A stretch of DNA of 64,000 bases from Mycolicibacterium fallax (GTDB lineage: Bacteria > Actinomycetota > Actinomycetes > Mycobacteriales > Mycobacteriaceae). Below the pieces are notes generated by a model. The model searched no databases and had not been told where the DNA came from. It saw only the letters and a program-made list of their open reading frames with translations. Positions 43,134 to 53,109 of the stretch are shown here, in pieces. The number at the start of each line of letters is the position of its first letter. The stretch's first letter is position 1. A program made the position numbers and the translations under genes. The stretch lies in the NCBI RefSeq assembly GCF_010726955.1, contig NZ_AP022603.1, forward strand, positions 4,030,001 to 4,094,000. Reading direction: 5' to 3'.

Positions 43134-44381
43134 ATGAGCCGAAGTTCGTGGCGGCAGCGCATCCGTGACCGCCTGGCCGCCACCCCGGGGGTGGCCGCGG
43201 TCCGGCGGCCGGTGACACCGCGCGGCGCCGCGGAGTTCGACCTCTACTACGTGCGCACCGGCCCGCCCTCGGTGCATCCGGTGCTGGTCATCCCCGGCGG
43301 CCCCGGCCTGGCCTCGGTGCAGCCCTACCGGGCCTTCCGCGAGCACGCCGCGGCCCGCGGACTGGACGTCATCATGGTCGAGCACCGCGGGGTGGGACTG
43401 TCCCGGCACACCGACGACGGCGCGGACCTGCCCGAGGCGGCGATCACCGTCGACCAGGTCGTCGCCGACCTGGCCGCCGTGCTCGACGCGGCGGGGGTGG
43501 ACCGGGCGACCGTCTACGGCACGTCCTACGGCGGTTATCTGGCCGCCGGACTGGGGGTCCGGCAGCCGCGGCGGGTGCGGTCGATGGTGCTGGACTCGCC
43601 GGTGCTCTCCGCGCGCGACATCCACGATGTCCGGGAGGCGATCCGGGAGTTGCTGCTGGCCGGCACCGGCCCGACCGGGGCGGCGCTGGCCGCCAAGGCC
43701 CGGGCCCTGGTGGACCGCGGGCTGCTGGACTCCACCGCCACCCAGCTGGCCGCGACGGTGTACGAGTTCGGCGGGGTCCGCGCACTGGACCGGCAGCTGG
43801 ACCTGCTGTTGTCCGGCCGGACGGTGCTGTGGCGGATCATGGAGTTGATCGGCGAGCAGGCGATGCGGGTGGTGCCGTTCCACAATGAGGTGGACTTGGT
43901 GAACCGGATCGCCTTCCGCGAGTTGGATTATCGCGGCACCCCGGACGGACTGCCGCTGGACCCGTCGGTGGGGATGGGGGAGCTCGCCGAGCAGATGCCG
44001 GGCGCCGCACCGGATTTCGAGGAGGAGCCCTACGATCTGGTCGCCGAAATGCCCCGGTTCGACTGGCCCACCGTGGTGCTCTCCGGTGGCCGGGATCTGA
44101 CCACCCCGCCGGCCATCGCCGCCCGGGTCGCCGACCTGATCCCCGGCGCGGTGCCGGTGCGGCTGCCAACCGCGGGCCACAGCATCCTGGACACCCGGGA
44201 GCGCGCGGCGATTCGGGTCGCTGCGGCGGTGACGGCCGGCGGCGACGACATCGCCGAATTGGCGCGCCGGGGAACCGAACTGGACGCGCTGCCGGGCAAT
44301 GCGACGGTCCGGTTGGCCGCGCTTGCGCTGGACGCCGGGGCCTTCCTCGGCCGGGTGTCTCCGGTCCGGCTGCCGCGCTGA
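43134..44381 (+). CDS. Alpha/beta hydrolase, S33 prolyl-aminopeptidase-like
   Basis: 415 residues. Oxyanion-hole motif IPGGPGLASVQPYR (about 57-70), nucleophile elbow YGTSYGGYLAAG (Ser about 136), acid in LSGGRDLTTPP and catalytic His in TAGHSILDT. This arrangement fits proline iminopeptidase/tripeptidyl aminopeptidase relatives. ATG 43134 has GGAG 4 nt upstream and a TATGCT box at 43099-43104; GTG 43122 is an in-frame alternative. No signal peptide is evident. It stands where M. tuberculosis has Rv1279 (a GMC oxidoreductase). Substrate unknown; adjacency to the oligopeptide permease makes peptide hydrolysis plausible. Confidence 0.88.
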   Translation: MSRSSWRQRIRDRLAATPGVAAVRRPVTPRGAAEFDLYYVRTGPPSVHPVLVIPGGPGLASVQPYRAFREHAAARGLDVIMVEHRGVGLSRHTDDGADLPEAAITVDQVVADLAAVLDAAGVDRATVYGTSYGGYLAAGLGVRQPRRVRSMVLDSPVLSARDIHDVREAIRELLLAGTGPTGAALAAKARALVDRGLLDSTATQLAATVYEFGGVRALDRQLDLLLSGRTVLWRIMELIGEQAMRVVPFHNEVDLVNRIAFRELDYRGTPDGLPLDPSVGMGELAEQMPGAAPDFEEEPYDLVAEMPRFDWPTVVLSGGRDLTTPPAIAARVADLIPGAVPVRLPTAGHSILDTRERAAIRVAAAVTAGGDDIAELARRGTELDALPGNATVRLAALALDAGAFLGRVSPVRLPR

Positions 44382-44391
44382 ACGAGGTCGG

Positions 44392-46059
44392 CTACTTCAG
44401 GAAGCCGATGGTGGTGAAGTCCAGGTCGCCGAGGCCGGCCGGGCCGTAGTTGGCCAGGTTCGAGCGCACCGCCATGTTGCCCGGGGTCTGGGTCAGCGGC
44501 AGGCTGAACCCCTCGGCCCAGATCAGCGTGTCCAGTTCGTTGGCCAGCTCGCGGGCCTTGTCCGGATCCAGCTCGTCGAGGGTCTGCTCGATCTTCGCGT
44601 CGATCTCCGGGCTGCCGATCTTGCCGAAGTTGGATTCCCCGTCGGCGGCGAAGATCTGGTTCAGCCCGGCGAACGGGAACGCGTCACCGACCCAGGAGAA
44701 CTGCGCCACATCGAAGTTCCCGGGGATGACGTACTTGGAGAAGAACCCGGTCCCGGGCTTGGGCAGCAGCTCCAGCTTCACCCCGATCTGGGCCAGGCTG
44801 TTCTGCACGATCTGGCCGATGTTCTTCGGGATCTGACCGTCGTAGAGCACGTCGCGCAGTACCAGTTGCCTGCCGTCCTTCTCCCGGTACTGGCCGTTGA
44901 GCAGCCAGCCGAGTTCGTCGAGTTCGGCCTTGGCGGCCTCCGGGTCGAACGCGGCGATCTGGCTGTTGTCCCGGTAGCCCTGCTGACCCCGGACGAACAC
45001 GTGATTGTTCAGCGGCACCGGGTCGTCGGTGAGTCCGCGCTGGGTGACGGTGGCGATCAGGTTGCGGTCGATGCCCTTGGCGATGGCCCGCCGCAGGTCC
45101 CGGTCGGCCAGGATCGACCCCGGTGCGCCGTTGAAGGTCAGGTGGTACCACTGCGGGGCCGGGGCGCGCCGCATCGCCAGGCCCGGGGTGCTGCGGGCGA
45201 TGGTCATCTCGTCGAGGTCGCTCAGGCCCACGGCGTCGATGGTGTTGTTCTGCAGGGCCGGGATGCGGGCGGCGTCGTCGAGCACCAGGAAGGTCATCGA
45301 CTCCAGCACCGGCGGGGTGCCCCACCAGAGCGGGTTGCGGGTCAGGGTGACGCGCTGGGCGGTGCGGTCGATGTCGGAGACGATGAACGGCCCGGCGGAC
45401 AGGCCGGGACCGTTGAGCAGGGCGGTGTTGAAGGTCGTCGGGTCGGCGGTCACGGTCCGGGGCAGCAGCTCACCGTTGCCGGCGAACATGCCGCGCCATT
45501 CGGTGTAGTGCTTGGCGAAGGTGATGATCGCCTGCCGGTCGTCCACGCCGCGGGTGACCGACGCGACGCGCTCGCTGCCGTTGGTGTTGGCGATCGCGAA
45601 TTCCTTGTTCTTGCCGCTGGTGGCCTCGATCTGGGATCGGATGTCCTCCCAGGTGATCGGGCTGCCGTCGGACCAGACCGCCTTCGGGTTGATCGTGTAG
45701 GTGACGACCTGGGGATCGGTGCCGGTCAGCTCCACGCTGGTGAAGTAGTCGGTGTCGACGCTGGGCGACCCGTCGGCGGCCAGCCGGAACGCCCGCGGCA
45801 TGGTCGGCTTCAGCATCCGGTGGGTGTCGGCGTCGTTGCCGTCGATGTGCAGGGAGTTGAAGTTCGACGGGAACCCGGTGATCGCCAGCCGCAGGTTGCC
45901 GCCGGGTCGCAGGTCCGAGACCGGGTGCGGGTTGGTGTCGCTGGTGGCGCCGACCTCGGCCGGGCCGCCCGCGGACTCCGGGGTCGAAGGACCGCCCGAG
46001 CAGCCGCTGAGCACCAGGGAACCGATCACCACCGCGTAGAGGCCACGCCGAAACCACAT
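44392..46059 (-). CDS. oppA: Oligopeptide-binding lipoprotein OppA
   Basis: 555 residues. Signal peptide with lipobox LSGC (Cys 20), Pro/Glu-rich linker, then the SBP_bac_5 fold: NLRLAITGFPSNFNSLHIDG, AVWSDGSPITWEDI, YHLTFNGAPGS and DLRRAIAKGIDRNLIA. It binds peptides outside the membrane for the OppBCD permease. M. tuberculosis OppA (Rv1280c) is 591 aa. ATG 46057-46059 follows a TAGCAT box by 8 nt. Unlike M. tuberculosis it is separated from oppBCD by ku and ligD, so it must use its own promoter. Confidence 0.93.
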   Translation of the reverse strand: MWFRRGLYAVVIGSLVLSGCSGGPSTPESAGGPAEVGATSDTNPHPVSDLRPGGNLRLAITGFPSNFNSLHIDGNDADTHRMLKPTMPRAFRLAADGSPSVDTDYFTSVELTGTDPQVVTYTINPKAVWSDGSPITWEDIRSQIEATSGKNKEFAIANTNGSERVASVTRGVDDRQAIITFAKHYTEWRGMFAGNGELLPRTVTADPTTFNTALLNGPGLSAGPFIVSDIDRTAQRVTLTRNPLWWGTPPVLESMTFLVLDDAARIPALQNNTIDAVGLSDLDEMTIARSTPGLAMRRAPAPQWYHLTFNGAPGSILADRDLRRAIAKGIDRNLIATVTQRGLTDDPVPLNNHVFVRGQQGYRDNSQIAAFDPEAAKAELDELGWLLNGQYREKDGRQLVLRDVLYDGQIPKNIGQIVQNSLAQIGVKLELLPKPGTGFFSKYVIPGNFDVAQFSWVGDAFPFAGLNQIFAADGESNFGKIGSPEIDAKIEQTLDELDPDKARELANELDTLIWAEGFSLPLTQTPGNMAVRSNLANYGPAGLGDLDFTTIGFLK

Positions 46060-46067
46060 GACAACCG

Positions 46068-46073
46068 ATGCTA
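46068..46073 (-). promoter_or_regulatory. -10 box TAGCAT upstream of oppA
   Basis: Minus-strand TAGCAT, 8-nt spacer CGGTTGTC, ATG at 46059. It supports independent transcription of oppA. Confidence 0.5.
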
Positions 46074-46100
46074 GCGGGGGCCCGGGAGTTCTCGGGTGGC

Positions 46101-46907
46101 CTACCCGTTCCCCGCACCGCGGCGCTGCTTGACGCTGGCCTCCAGCTTGGCCAGCAGATCGGACACGTCCTCGCTCTCGTCGAGCGCGGTGGGGTGCTCC
46201 TCGCTGCTGAACGCCTCCCCGCCGTCCAGCTTGGCCTCCACCAGCTCGCGCAGCTGGTCCTGGTAGTCGTCGCGGAACTGCTCGGGGTGGAAGTCGGCGG
46301 CCATCGAGTCGACGACCTGCCCGGCCATCTTCACCTCCGCCGACTTGATCTCCACGTCGGCGTCCAGCGCGGGGAAGTCCGGGTCGCGGATCTCGTCGGG
46401 CCACAGCAGCGTGTGCACCACCATGACCTCCCGCTTGCCGAACTCCATCACCCGCAGCGCCGCCAGCCGGGTCTTGTTCCGCAGCGAAAAATGCACCACC
46501 GCAACGCGATCGGTCTGCGCGAGCGTTCGGGCCAGCAGCACATAGGATTTCGTGGACTTGCTGTCGGGTTCCAGAAAATAGCTGCGGTCGTACATGATCG
46601 GGTCGATCTGGTCGGCCGGCACGAACTCGACCACCTCGATCTCCCGGCTGCGTTCCTCGGGCAGCGTGGCGATGTCCGCGTCGGTGATCACCACGCTGCG
46701 CCCGTCATCGGAGTCGTAGGCCTTGGCGATGTCCTGGTAGTCGACGACCTCGCCGCACTCCTCGCAGACCCGCTTGTACCGAATCCGGCCGTTGTCCTTG
46801 ACGTGCACCTGTCTGAACTTCAGATCGTGATCCTCGGTCGCGCTGTACACCCGGACCGGCACGTTGACAAGGCCGAACGCGATCGAACCCTTCCAGATGG
46901 ATCGCAT
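46101..46907 (-). CDS. ku: NHEJ DNA end-binding protein Ku
   Basis: 268 residues. Bacterial Ku signature from the N-terminus: RSIWKGSIAFGLVNVPVRVY, then HVKDNGRIRYKRVCEECGEV (paired Cys), ELD/IMYDRSYFLEPD and HTLLWPDEIRDPDF. The C-terminal acidic/basic tail (about 235-268) is short. Ku homodimers ring broken DNA ends and recruit LigD. M. tuberculosis Ku (Rv0937c) is 273 aa. ATG 46905-46907; a CATACT box with a 6-nt spacer may make it leaderless. Divergent from ligD across 87 bp. Confidence 0.96.
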   Translation of the reverse strand: MRSIWKGSIAFGLVNVPVRVYSATEDHDLKFRQVHVKDNGRIRYKRVCEECGEVVDYQDIAKAYDSDDGRSVVITDADIATLPEERSREIEVVEFVPADQIDPIMYDRSYFLEPDSKSTKSYVLLARTLAQTDRVAVVHFSLRNKTRLAALRVMEFGKREVMVVHTLLWPDEIRDPDFPALDADVEIKSAEVKMAGQVVDSMAADFHPEQFRDDYQDQLRELVEAKLDGGEAFSSEEHPTALDESEDVSDLLAKLEASVKQRRGAGNG

Positions 46908-46981
46908 CACCCCAGTATGCCCACAATCGCGCGTGGTCAATCGGATTTCGTTGCGGCCCGGTGGCCCGGCGCCGGCCGGTA

Positions 46982-46987
46982 TAGGTT
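46982..46987 (+). promoter_or_regulatory. -10 box TAGGTT, leaderless promoter of ligD
   Basis: TAGGTT, 7-nt spacer, ATG at 46995; no Shine-Dalgarno. It shares an 87-bp divergent region with the ku promoter. Confidence 0.55.
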
Positions 46988-46994
46988 GGGTCCG

Positions 46995-49244
46995 ATGGGT
47001 GCACGGGTAGCCCGGGTCACGCTGACCAACGCCGAGAAGGTGCTGTATCCGGATACAGGCACCACGAAGGCCGCGGTGTTCGACTACTACACCAGCATCG
47101 CCGAGGCGATGCTGCCGCACATCGCCGGGCGGCCGGCCACCCGCAAACGCTGGCCCAACGGTGTTGACGGGACGTCGTTCTTCGAAAAGCAGCTGGCCGC
47201 ATCGGCGCCGGACTGGCTGCACCGGGGCAGCATCCAGCACCGCAGCGCGACCACCGTCTACCCGATCCTGGACACCGTCGAATCGCTGGCCTGGATCGCC
47301 CAGCAGGCCGCGCTGGAGGTGCACGTGCCGCAGTGGCGGTTCGTCACCACCGTGCCCGGGCCGGCCACCCGGCTGGTGTTCGACCTGGATCCGGGCGACG
47401 GCGTGGCGATGGCCCAGCTGTGCACGGTGGCCCGCGCGGTGCGGGACATGATGAGCGATATCGGGCTGCCCAGCTTCCCGCTGACCAGCGGCAGCACCGG
47501 GCTGCACGTGTACGCGCCGTTCACCGAGCCGGTCAGTTCCCGGGGCGCCGCGGTGCTGGCCAAGCGGGTCGCGCAGCAACTGGAGGCGGCGATGCCCGAT
47601 TTGGTCACCGCGACGATGACCCGAAGCAGCCGGGCCGGCAAGGTGTTCATCGACTGGAGCCAGAACAGCGGGTCGAAGACCACCGTGGCGCCGTATTCGC
47701 TGCGCGGTACGGCCACCCCGACGGTGGCCGCGCCGCGCAGCTGGGACGAGCTCGACGACCCGGACCTGCGGCAACTGCGCTTTGACGAGGTGCTGGCCCG
47801 ATTCGCCCGCGACGGCGACCTGCTGGAGGGCCTCGACGCCGCCGCCGCGGCCCCGGACCGGCTCGGGGTCTACCGGTCGATGCGCGACGGGACCAAGACC
47901 CCCGAGCCGGTGCCCGCAGCGGCCGCGCCGGCCGGCAACAACGACACCTTCGTCATCCATGAGCACCACGCCCGTCGGCTGCACTACGACTTCCGGCTGG
48001 AGCGCGACGGGGTGCTGGTGTCCTGGGCGATCCCGAAGAACCTGCCGACCTCCCCGGCGGTGAACCACCTGGCCGTGCACACCGAGGACCACCCGCTGGA
48101 ATACGGCACCTTCGCCGGGATCATCCCGGCCGGCGAGTACGGCGCGGGCCGGGTGAACATCTGGGATTCCGGCAGCTACGAGACGGAGAAGTTCCGCGAC
48201 GAGGGCACCGGCGGCGAGGTCATCGTCACCCTGCACGGGCAGCGGATCTCCGGCCGGTACGCGCTGATCCAGACCGGCGGCAAGAACTGGCTGGCGCACC
48301 GGATGAAGGACCAGCCGACCCCGCTGCCCGCCGACCTCGCCCCGATGCTGGCGACGCCGCGGTCGGTGGCCAAACTGACCGCCGCGCAGTGGGCGTTCGA
48401 GGGCAAGTGGGATGGCCACCGGCTGCTGGTCGAGGTCGACCGGGGAGTGCTGCGGCTGCGGTCGCGCACCGGCCGGGACGTCACCGCCGAGTTCCCCCAG
48501 CTGCAGCATCTGGGCGCCGACCTGGCCGATCACCGGGTGCTGCTGGACGGGGAGGTGGTGGTCACCGACGATGCCGGGGTGCCGCGGTTCGCCGCGCTGC
48601 AGGCCCGGCTGCGGGCCACCGCGGTGCAGTTCTGGGCCTTCGATGTGCTGGCGCTGGACGGCCGATCGCTGCTCAACGCCAAGTACTCGGACCGTCGCAG
48701 GGTGCTGGAAACCCTGGGCGAAGCGGTGAATCTGACCGTCCCGGAACGGATTCCTGGCGATGGCGCCGAGGCGCTGGCGATCTCCCGGGAACGCGGCTGG
48801 GAGGGCGTGGTGGCCAAACGCTGGGACTCCAGCTATCAGCCCGGGCGCCGTTCGGCGGCCTGGCTCAAGGACAAGAATTGGCGGACCCAGGACGTGCTGA
48901 TCGGTGGCTGGAGCGCCGGGCAGGGCGGCCGGGGCGGCGGGATCGGCGCGCTGCTGATGGGCGTGCCGGGCGCCGACGGCCTGGACTACGTCGGCCGGGT
49001 CGGCACCGGCTTCACCGAGAAGGACCTGGCCACGCTCAGGGACCTGCTGGATCCGTTGCGCAGCGACGAGAGCCCGTTTCGCGCCAGGCTGGTCGGGCCG
49101 GAGGCCGCCGGGGTGACGTTCGTGACGCCGACGCTGGTCGGCGAGGTCCGCTACGCCGAACGCTCGGCCGACGGCCGGCTGCGGCACGCCAGCTGGCGGG
49201 GGCTGCGCAGCGACCGGGAACCGTCGCAGGTCGGTTGGGAGTAG
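46995..49244 (+). CDS. ligD: Multifunctional NHEJ DNA ligase D (polymerase-nuclease-ligase)
   Basis: 749 residues, three domains in mycobacterial order. Polymerase/primase (about 1-290): RLVFDLDPGDG with metal aspartates (about 130-132) and SGSTGLHVYAPF. 3'-phosphoesterase (about 310-450): VIHEHHARRLHYDFRLE and HPLEYGTFAGIIPAGEYGAG. ATP-dependent ligase (about 455-749): adenylation motif EGKWDGHR with Lys 471, DGEVVV, EGVVAKRWDSSYQPGRRS and WLKDKNW. It repairs double-strand breaks with Ku in non-dividing cells. M. tuberculosis LigD (Rv0938) is 759 aa and also divergent from ku, but at a different locus. Confidence 0.97.
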   Translation: MGARVARVTLTNAEKVLYPDTGTTKAAVFDYYTSIAEAMLPHIAGRPATRKRWPNGVDGTSFFEKQLAASAPDWLHRGSIQHRSATTVYPILDTVESLAWIAQQAALEVHVPQWRFVTTVPGPATRLVFDLDPGDGVAMAQLCTVARAVRDMMSDIGLPSFPLTSGSTGLHVYAPFTEPVSSRGAAVLAKRVAQQLEAAMPDLVTATMTRSSRAGKVFIDWSQNSGSKTTVAPYSLRGTATPTVAAPRSWDELDDPDLRQLRFDEVLARFARDGDLLEGLDAAAAAPDRLGVYRSMRDGTKTPEPVPAAAAPAGNNDTFVIHEHHARRLHYDFRLERDGVLVSWAIPKNLPTSPAVNHLAVHTEDHPLEYGTFAGIIPAGEYGAGRVNIWDSGSYETEKFRDEGTGGEVIVTLHGQRISGRYALIQTGGKNWLAHRMKDQPTPLPADLAPMLATPRSVAKLTAAQWAFEGKWDGHRLLVEVDRGVLRLRSRTGRDVTAEFPQLQHLGADLADHRVLLDGEVVVTDDAGVPRFAALQARLRATAVQFWAFDVLALDGRSLLNAKYSDRRRVLETLGEAVNLTVPERIPGDGAEALAISRERGWEGVVAKRWDSSYQPGRRSAAWLKDKNWRTQDVLIGGWSAGQGGRGGGIGALLMGVPGADGLDYVGRVGTGFTEKDLATLRDLLDPLRSDESPFRARLVGPEAAGVTFVTPTLVGEVRYAERSADGRLRHASWRGLRSDREPSQVGWE

Positions 49245-49247
49245 CGC

Positions 49248-51092
49248 TCAGCCTGCGCCGGGCACCGCGGCCAGCAGGGCCCGGGTGTACTCGTGTTGCG
49301 GATCGGCGTACACCCGCTCGGCGGGGCCCTGCTCGACGATCCTGCCGCGGTACATCACCACCACGTCGTGGGCCATCTGCTTGACCACCGAAAGATCATG
49401 GGAGACAAAGAGATACGACAGCCCGAGGCGGTTCTGCAGGTCCAGCAGCAGGTTGAGGATGCCGGCCTGGATGGACACGTCCAGCGCCGACACCGGCTCG
49501 TCGAGCGCGAGGATCTGCGGCTGCAGCGCCAACGCGCGGGCGATGCCGATGCGCTGCTTCTGGCCGCCGGAGAACTCCGCCGGGTAGCGGCCCGCGTCGC
49601 CGGCGGCCAGCCCCACCAACTCCAGCAGCTCGGTGACCCGGGCGGCGGTGTCCGACCGGTCGACGCCGTGCGCCCGCAGCGGCTCGGCGAGCACCTCGGC
49701 GACCGGCAGCCGGGGATCCAGCGCGGCCACCGGATCCTGGAACACCACCTGCAGGTCGCGGCGCAGCGCCCGTCGCTCGGAGTTGCCGAGCCGGGCCACA
49801 TCGGTGCCGAGCACGGTGATCGACCCGGACTGCGGCGCCCGCAGGTCCAGGATCTGGTGCAGCGTGGTGGATTTGCCGGACCCGGACTCACCGACGATGC
49901 CCAGGGTGCGGCCCCGGCGCAGCTGGAAGCTCACCCCGTCGACCGCGCGCACCTCGCCGACCGTGCGGCGCAGCACCGCGCCCTTGGTCAACGGATAGGT
50001 CTTCACCAGATCCGCGACGGTGACGACCGGTTCGCCGCCCGGCGGGCTCGCCTCGACCGGGGCGGTGGCCACCCGGTAGATGTCGGCGGCGCTGCGGCCG
50101 AGCACCCGGTCGGTGCGGATGCAGGCCGCGGTGTGCCCGGGGGCGACCTCGATCAGCGCCGGCTCGGCGGTGCGGCACTCGTCGATCACCAGCGGGCAGC
50201 GCGGGGCGAACGGGCAGCCCTGGACCGGTGCGGAAAGGTCCGGCGGGGCACCGGGAATCGGCACCAGCCGGGTGCCCTGCGGGGCGTCGAGTCGCGGCGC
50301 CGAGCCGAGCAGCCCGGCGGTGTAGGGCATCTGGCGGTCGGCGTGCAGCGTCGCCACCGGCGCGGTCTCCACCGCGCGCCCGGCGTACATCACCACCGCG
50401 CGGTCGGCGAACTCGGCGACCACCCCGAGGTCATGGGTGATGATCAGCACCCCGGCGCCGGTGACATCGCGGGCGGTGCGCAGCACGTCGAGGATCTGCG
50501 CCTGCACGGTGACGTCCAGGGCGGTGGTGGGCTCATCGCAGATCAGCAGGTCCGGGTCGTTGGCGATGGCCATCGCGATCACCACCCGCTGGCGCTCCCC
50601 GCCGGACAGTTCGTGCGGGAATGCCCGGGCGCGCCGGGCGGGCTCGACGATGCCGACCAGCTCCAGCAGTTCCACCGCGCGGCGCTGGGCAGCCCGGCGG
50701 GCGGACCGGCGCGCCCCGGGCGCCGGCCGGCGTTGGTGCACCAGGATGGCCTCGGCGATCTGGTCGCCGATCGGGTACACCGGGGTCAGCGCCGACATCG
50801 GGTCCTGGAACACCATGCCGATGCGGCTGCCGCGGATCGCCGACATCGCCGCGTCACCGCGGCCGAGCAGTTCCTCGCCGCGCAGCCGGACCGACCCGGC
50901 GACCTCGGCGTGCTCGGGCAGCAGCCCGATGATGCCCATCGCGGTCGCGGACTTGCCGGACCCGGATTCGCCGACGACGGCGACCACCTCGCCCGGATCG
51001 ACCCGCAGGTCCAGTCGGCGCACCGCGTGCACCGGCGCGCCGTCGGTGGGGAAGCTGACCCGCAGCCCGCTGACCCGCAGCAGCTCGCTCAT
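49248..51092 (-). CDS. oppD: Oligopeptide ABC importer ATPase OppD (fused OppDF)
   Basis: 614 residues with two complete NBDs. First: [43 protein letters not shown]. Second: [43 protein letters not shown]. Between them (about 290-325) lies the oligopeptide/dipeptide C-terminal region [15 protein letters not shown] ... AACI, whose four cysteines are the kind reported to hold a 4Fe-4S cluster in M. tuberculosis OppABCD. ATG 51090-51092 overlaps the oppC stop (ATGA). M. tuberculosis Rv1281c is 612 aa. It ends 3 bp from the converging ligD stop. Confidence 0.95.
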   Translation of the reverse strand: MSELLRVSGLRVSFPTDGAPVHAVRRLDLRVDPGEVVAVVGESGSGKSATAMGIIGLLPEHAEVAGSVRLRGEELLGRGDAAMSAIRGSRIGMVFQDPMSALTPVYPIGDQIAEAILVHQRRPAPGARRSARRAAQRRAVELLELVGIVEPARRARAFPHELSGGERQRVVIAMAIANDPDLLICDEPTTALDVTVQAQILDVLRTARDVTGAGVLIITHDLGVVAEFADRAVVMYAGRAVETAPVATLHADRQMPYTAGLLGSAPRLDAPQGTRLVPIPGAPPDLSAPVQGCPFAPRCPLVIDECRTAEPALIEVAPGHTAACIRTDRVLGRSAADIYRVATAPVEASPPGGEPVVTVADLVKTYPLTKGAVLRRTVGEVRAVDGVSFQLRRGRTLGIVGESGSGKSTTLHQILDLRAPQSGSITVLGTDVARLGNSERRALRRDLQVVFQDPVAALDPRLPVAEVLAEPLRAHGVDRSDTAARVTELLELVGLAAGDAGRYPAEFSGGQKQRIGIARALALQPQILALDEPVSALDVSIQAGILNLLLDLQNRLGLSYLFVSHDLSVVKQMAHDVVVMYRGRIVEQGPAERVYADPQHEYTRALLAAVPGAG

Positions 51093-51991
51093 CGCCGGGA
51101 CCTCCGGCGCCGCAGGCTGTGCGAGGACGGGTCCACCGCGTCGCGCAGCCCGTCGCCGATCAGGTTGGCCGACAGTACGATCGCCACCAGCACCCCGGCC
51201 GGGAACAGGAACACCCAGCTGAAGGTGGTGGCCGAGCGGGTGCCGTCGGCGATCAGGGTGCCCAGCGAGATGTCCGGCGGCCGGATGCCGAAGCCCAGGA
51301 AGCTCAGGCCGGTTTCGGCCAGGATGGCCAGCCCGACGTTCAGTGCGGTGTCGATGATCAGGATCGAGGCGACGTTCGGCAGGATGTGCCGGAGGATGAT
51401 CTGCCGGTTCGGCACCCCGAGATAGCGCGCGGCGGTGACGAATTCGCGTTCCCGCAGGCTCATCGTCAGGCCGCGGACCATCCGGGAGCTGATCATCCAG
51501 CTGAACGCCGAGAGCAGCAGGATCAGCGCCAGCACGGTGGAACCGCCGTGGATCCGCGGGGTGACGATGGCGATCAGGATGAAGCTCGGCACCACCAGCA
51601 ACAGGTCGACGATCCACATCAGGGTGCGGTCCCGCCAGCCACCGAAGTAGCCGGAGATGGCGCCCACCGTGGCGGCGATGACCGCGGAGATCACCGCCAC
51701 GCACAGCCCGATCAGCATCGACTTCTGCATGCCGCGCAGGGTCAGCGCGAACAGGTCCTGGCCCAGTGCGTTGGTACCGAACCAGTGCTGCGCGCTGGGC
51801 GGCTGCTGCAGGCTGTAGTAGTCCAGGTCGGTGTAGCTCCATGGCAACAGCGGCGGCAGCGCGTAGCAGGCGATGAACATGACGACCAGCAGCACCAGGG
51901 ACGCCACCGCCGGGCGGTTGCGCAGGAATCGCCGCGCCACCAGGGCGCGCCGCGAGGTGATGGTGCCGGTGCTCGGCGTCGCGGCGGTCAT
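51089..51991 (-). CDS. oppC: Oligopeptide ABC importer permease OppC
   Basis: 300 residues. N-terminal OppC helix ([20 protein letters not shown]), periplasmic segment with [14 protein letters not shown] typical of OppC/DppC, and five further helices. The EAA loop is [23 protein letters not shown] 51989-51991 overlaps the oppB stop (ATGA). M. tuberculosis Rv1282c is 291 aa. It forms the pore with OppB. Confidence 0.95.
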   Translation of the reverse strand: MTAATPSTGTITSRRALVARRFLRNRPAVASLVLLVVMFIACYALPPLLPWSYTDLDYYSLQQPPSAQHWFGTNALGQDLFALTLRGMQKSMLIGLCVAVISAVIAATVGAISGYFGGWRDRTLMWIVDLLLVVPSFILIAIVTPRIHGGSTVLALILLLSAFSWMISSRMVRGLTMSLREREFVTAARYLGVPNRQIILRHILPNVASILIIDTALNVGLAILAETGLSFLGFGIRPPDISLGTLIADGTRSATTFSWVFLFPAGVLVAIVLSANLIGDGLRDAVDPSSHSLRRRRSRR

Positions 51992-52965
51992 CGGACCCGA
52001 ACCCGGGGATCAAGCGCCGCGTACAGCACGTCCGAGAGCAGCCCGGCGCACAGGATGGCCGCGCCGGAGAACACCGTGATGGCGGCGATGATGTTGGTGT
52101 CCTGGGTGGCCACCCCCTGCACCACCCATTCGCCCATGCCGTGCCAGCCGAAGATCTTCTCGACGAACACCGCCCCGGTGACCAGCCCGCTGACGCCGTA
52201 GGCGAACAGCGTGGCCATCGGGATCAGCGCGGTGCGCAGGCCGTGCCGGAACAGGGCCTGGCGCCGGGTCAGGCCCTTGGCCCGGGCGGTGCGGATGAAG
52301 TCCTGGCCGAGTACGTCGAGCATGGCGTTGCGCTGATAGCGGCTGTAGCCGGCCGCCGCGGCCAGCGCCAGGGTCAGCGACGGCAGCACCAGGTGCTGCA
52401 GCCGGTCGACGAACCCGTGCCACCAGCCGCCGGTCAGCCCGGGGGAGGTCTCGCCGATGTACTCGAACAGTTGCACCCCGAGCACCGAGTTGACCCGCAG
52501 TGCCCCCAGGATCAGCAGGTTGGCCAGCACGAACGTCGGCACCGACAGGATCAGCAGGGACACCAGGGTGATCACCCGGTCCGACAGCCGGTACTGGCGC
52601 ACCGCGCTCCAGGCGCCGAGCACCACGCCGGTGACCGCGCCGAGCACGGTGCCGATCACCAGCAGCCGCAGGCTCACCCCGATCCGGCGGCCCAGTTCCT
52701 CCGAGACCGGCTGGCCGGCGACCGTGCTGCCGAAATCACCCTTGGCCACCCCGGCCGCCCAGTGCGCGTAGCGCAGCGGGATCGGCTTGTCCAGGTCCAG
52801 CTCGGCGGCCTTGGCGTCGATCACCGACTGCGGCGGGCGCGGGTTGCGCTGCAGCAGCGAGTCCAGCGGGGAGAAGGTCAGCGAGGTCAGGCAGAAGGTC
52901 AGGAACGAGGCCAGCACCAGCAGCAGCAGGTAGTTGACGAGTCGGCGCAGCAGAAACCGCGTCAT
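51988..52965 (-). CDS. oppB: Oligopeptide ABC importer permease OppB
   Basis: 325 residues, same length as M. tuberculosis Rv1283c. N-terminal helix [21 protein letters not shown], then TM segments and the EAA loop [20 protein letters not shown]. First gene of the minus-strand oppBCD operon; ATG 52963-52965. The 144-bp region upstream is shared with cysD. No damage is seen. In M. tuberculosis a carbonic anhydrase (Rv1284) lies between oppB and cysD; none is present here. Confidence 0.95.
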   Translation of the reverse strand: MTRFLLRRLVNYLLLLVLASFLTFCLTSLTFSPLDSLLQRNPRPPQSVIDAKAAELDLDKPIPLRYAHWAAGVAKGDFGSTVAGQPVSEELGRRIGVSLRLLVIGTVLGAVTGVVLGAWSAVRQYRLSDRVITLVSLLILSVPTFVLANLLILGALRVNSVLGVQLFEYIGETSPGLTGGWWHGFVDRLQHLVLPSLTLALAAAAGYSRYQRNAMLDVLGQDFIRTARAKGLTRRQALFRHGLRTALIPMATLFAYGVSGLVTGAVFVEKIFGWHGMGEWVVQGVATQDTNIIAAITVFSGAAILCAGLLSDVLYAALDPRVRVR

Positions 52966-53046
52966 CGACGAGGGATCCCACTGCGCGGCACCCGGACAGG
53001 GTATGAGATCGCCGCCGGCGGGTTGACGACGCCATCGGCGAGTCCG

Positions 53047-53084
53047 TAGATTACTGCTATCAGGTTATTCGGGTAAATCTACCC
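53047..53084. promoter_or_regulatory. AT-rich cysD promoter region with two inverted repeats
   Basis: TAGATT (53047-53052) and AATCTA (53076-53081) are inverted arms 23 bp apart; inside, GGGTA-AATC-TACCC (53071-53084) is a perfect 5-bp palindrome with 4-bp centre. The stretch is far more AT-rich than its surroundings and lies 26 bp upstream of cysD. It is a candidate operator for the operon's own Rrf2 regulator or another sulfur regulator. Confidence 0.5.
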
Positions 53085-53109
53085 AACTTTACCGAGGATT
53101 GACGATCGA

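Noticed and set aside
40157..43183. Minus-strand open frame of about 1000 codons opposite the SbcC-like gene
   Set aside because: Gly/Arg/Val-rich with no family resemblance; a shadow of a well-supported ATPase gene.
46101..49187. Ku extended upstream through the ligD region
   Set aside because: The extension is antisense to ligD. Ku homology begins at ATG 46907 with a plausible promoter just upstream.
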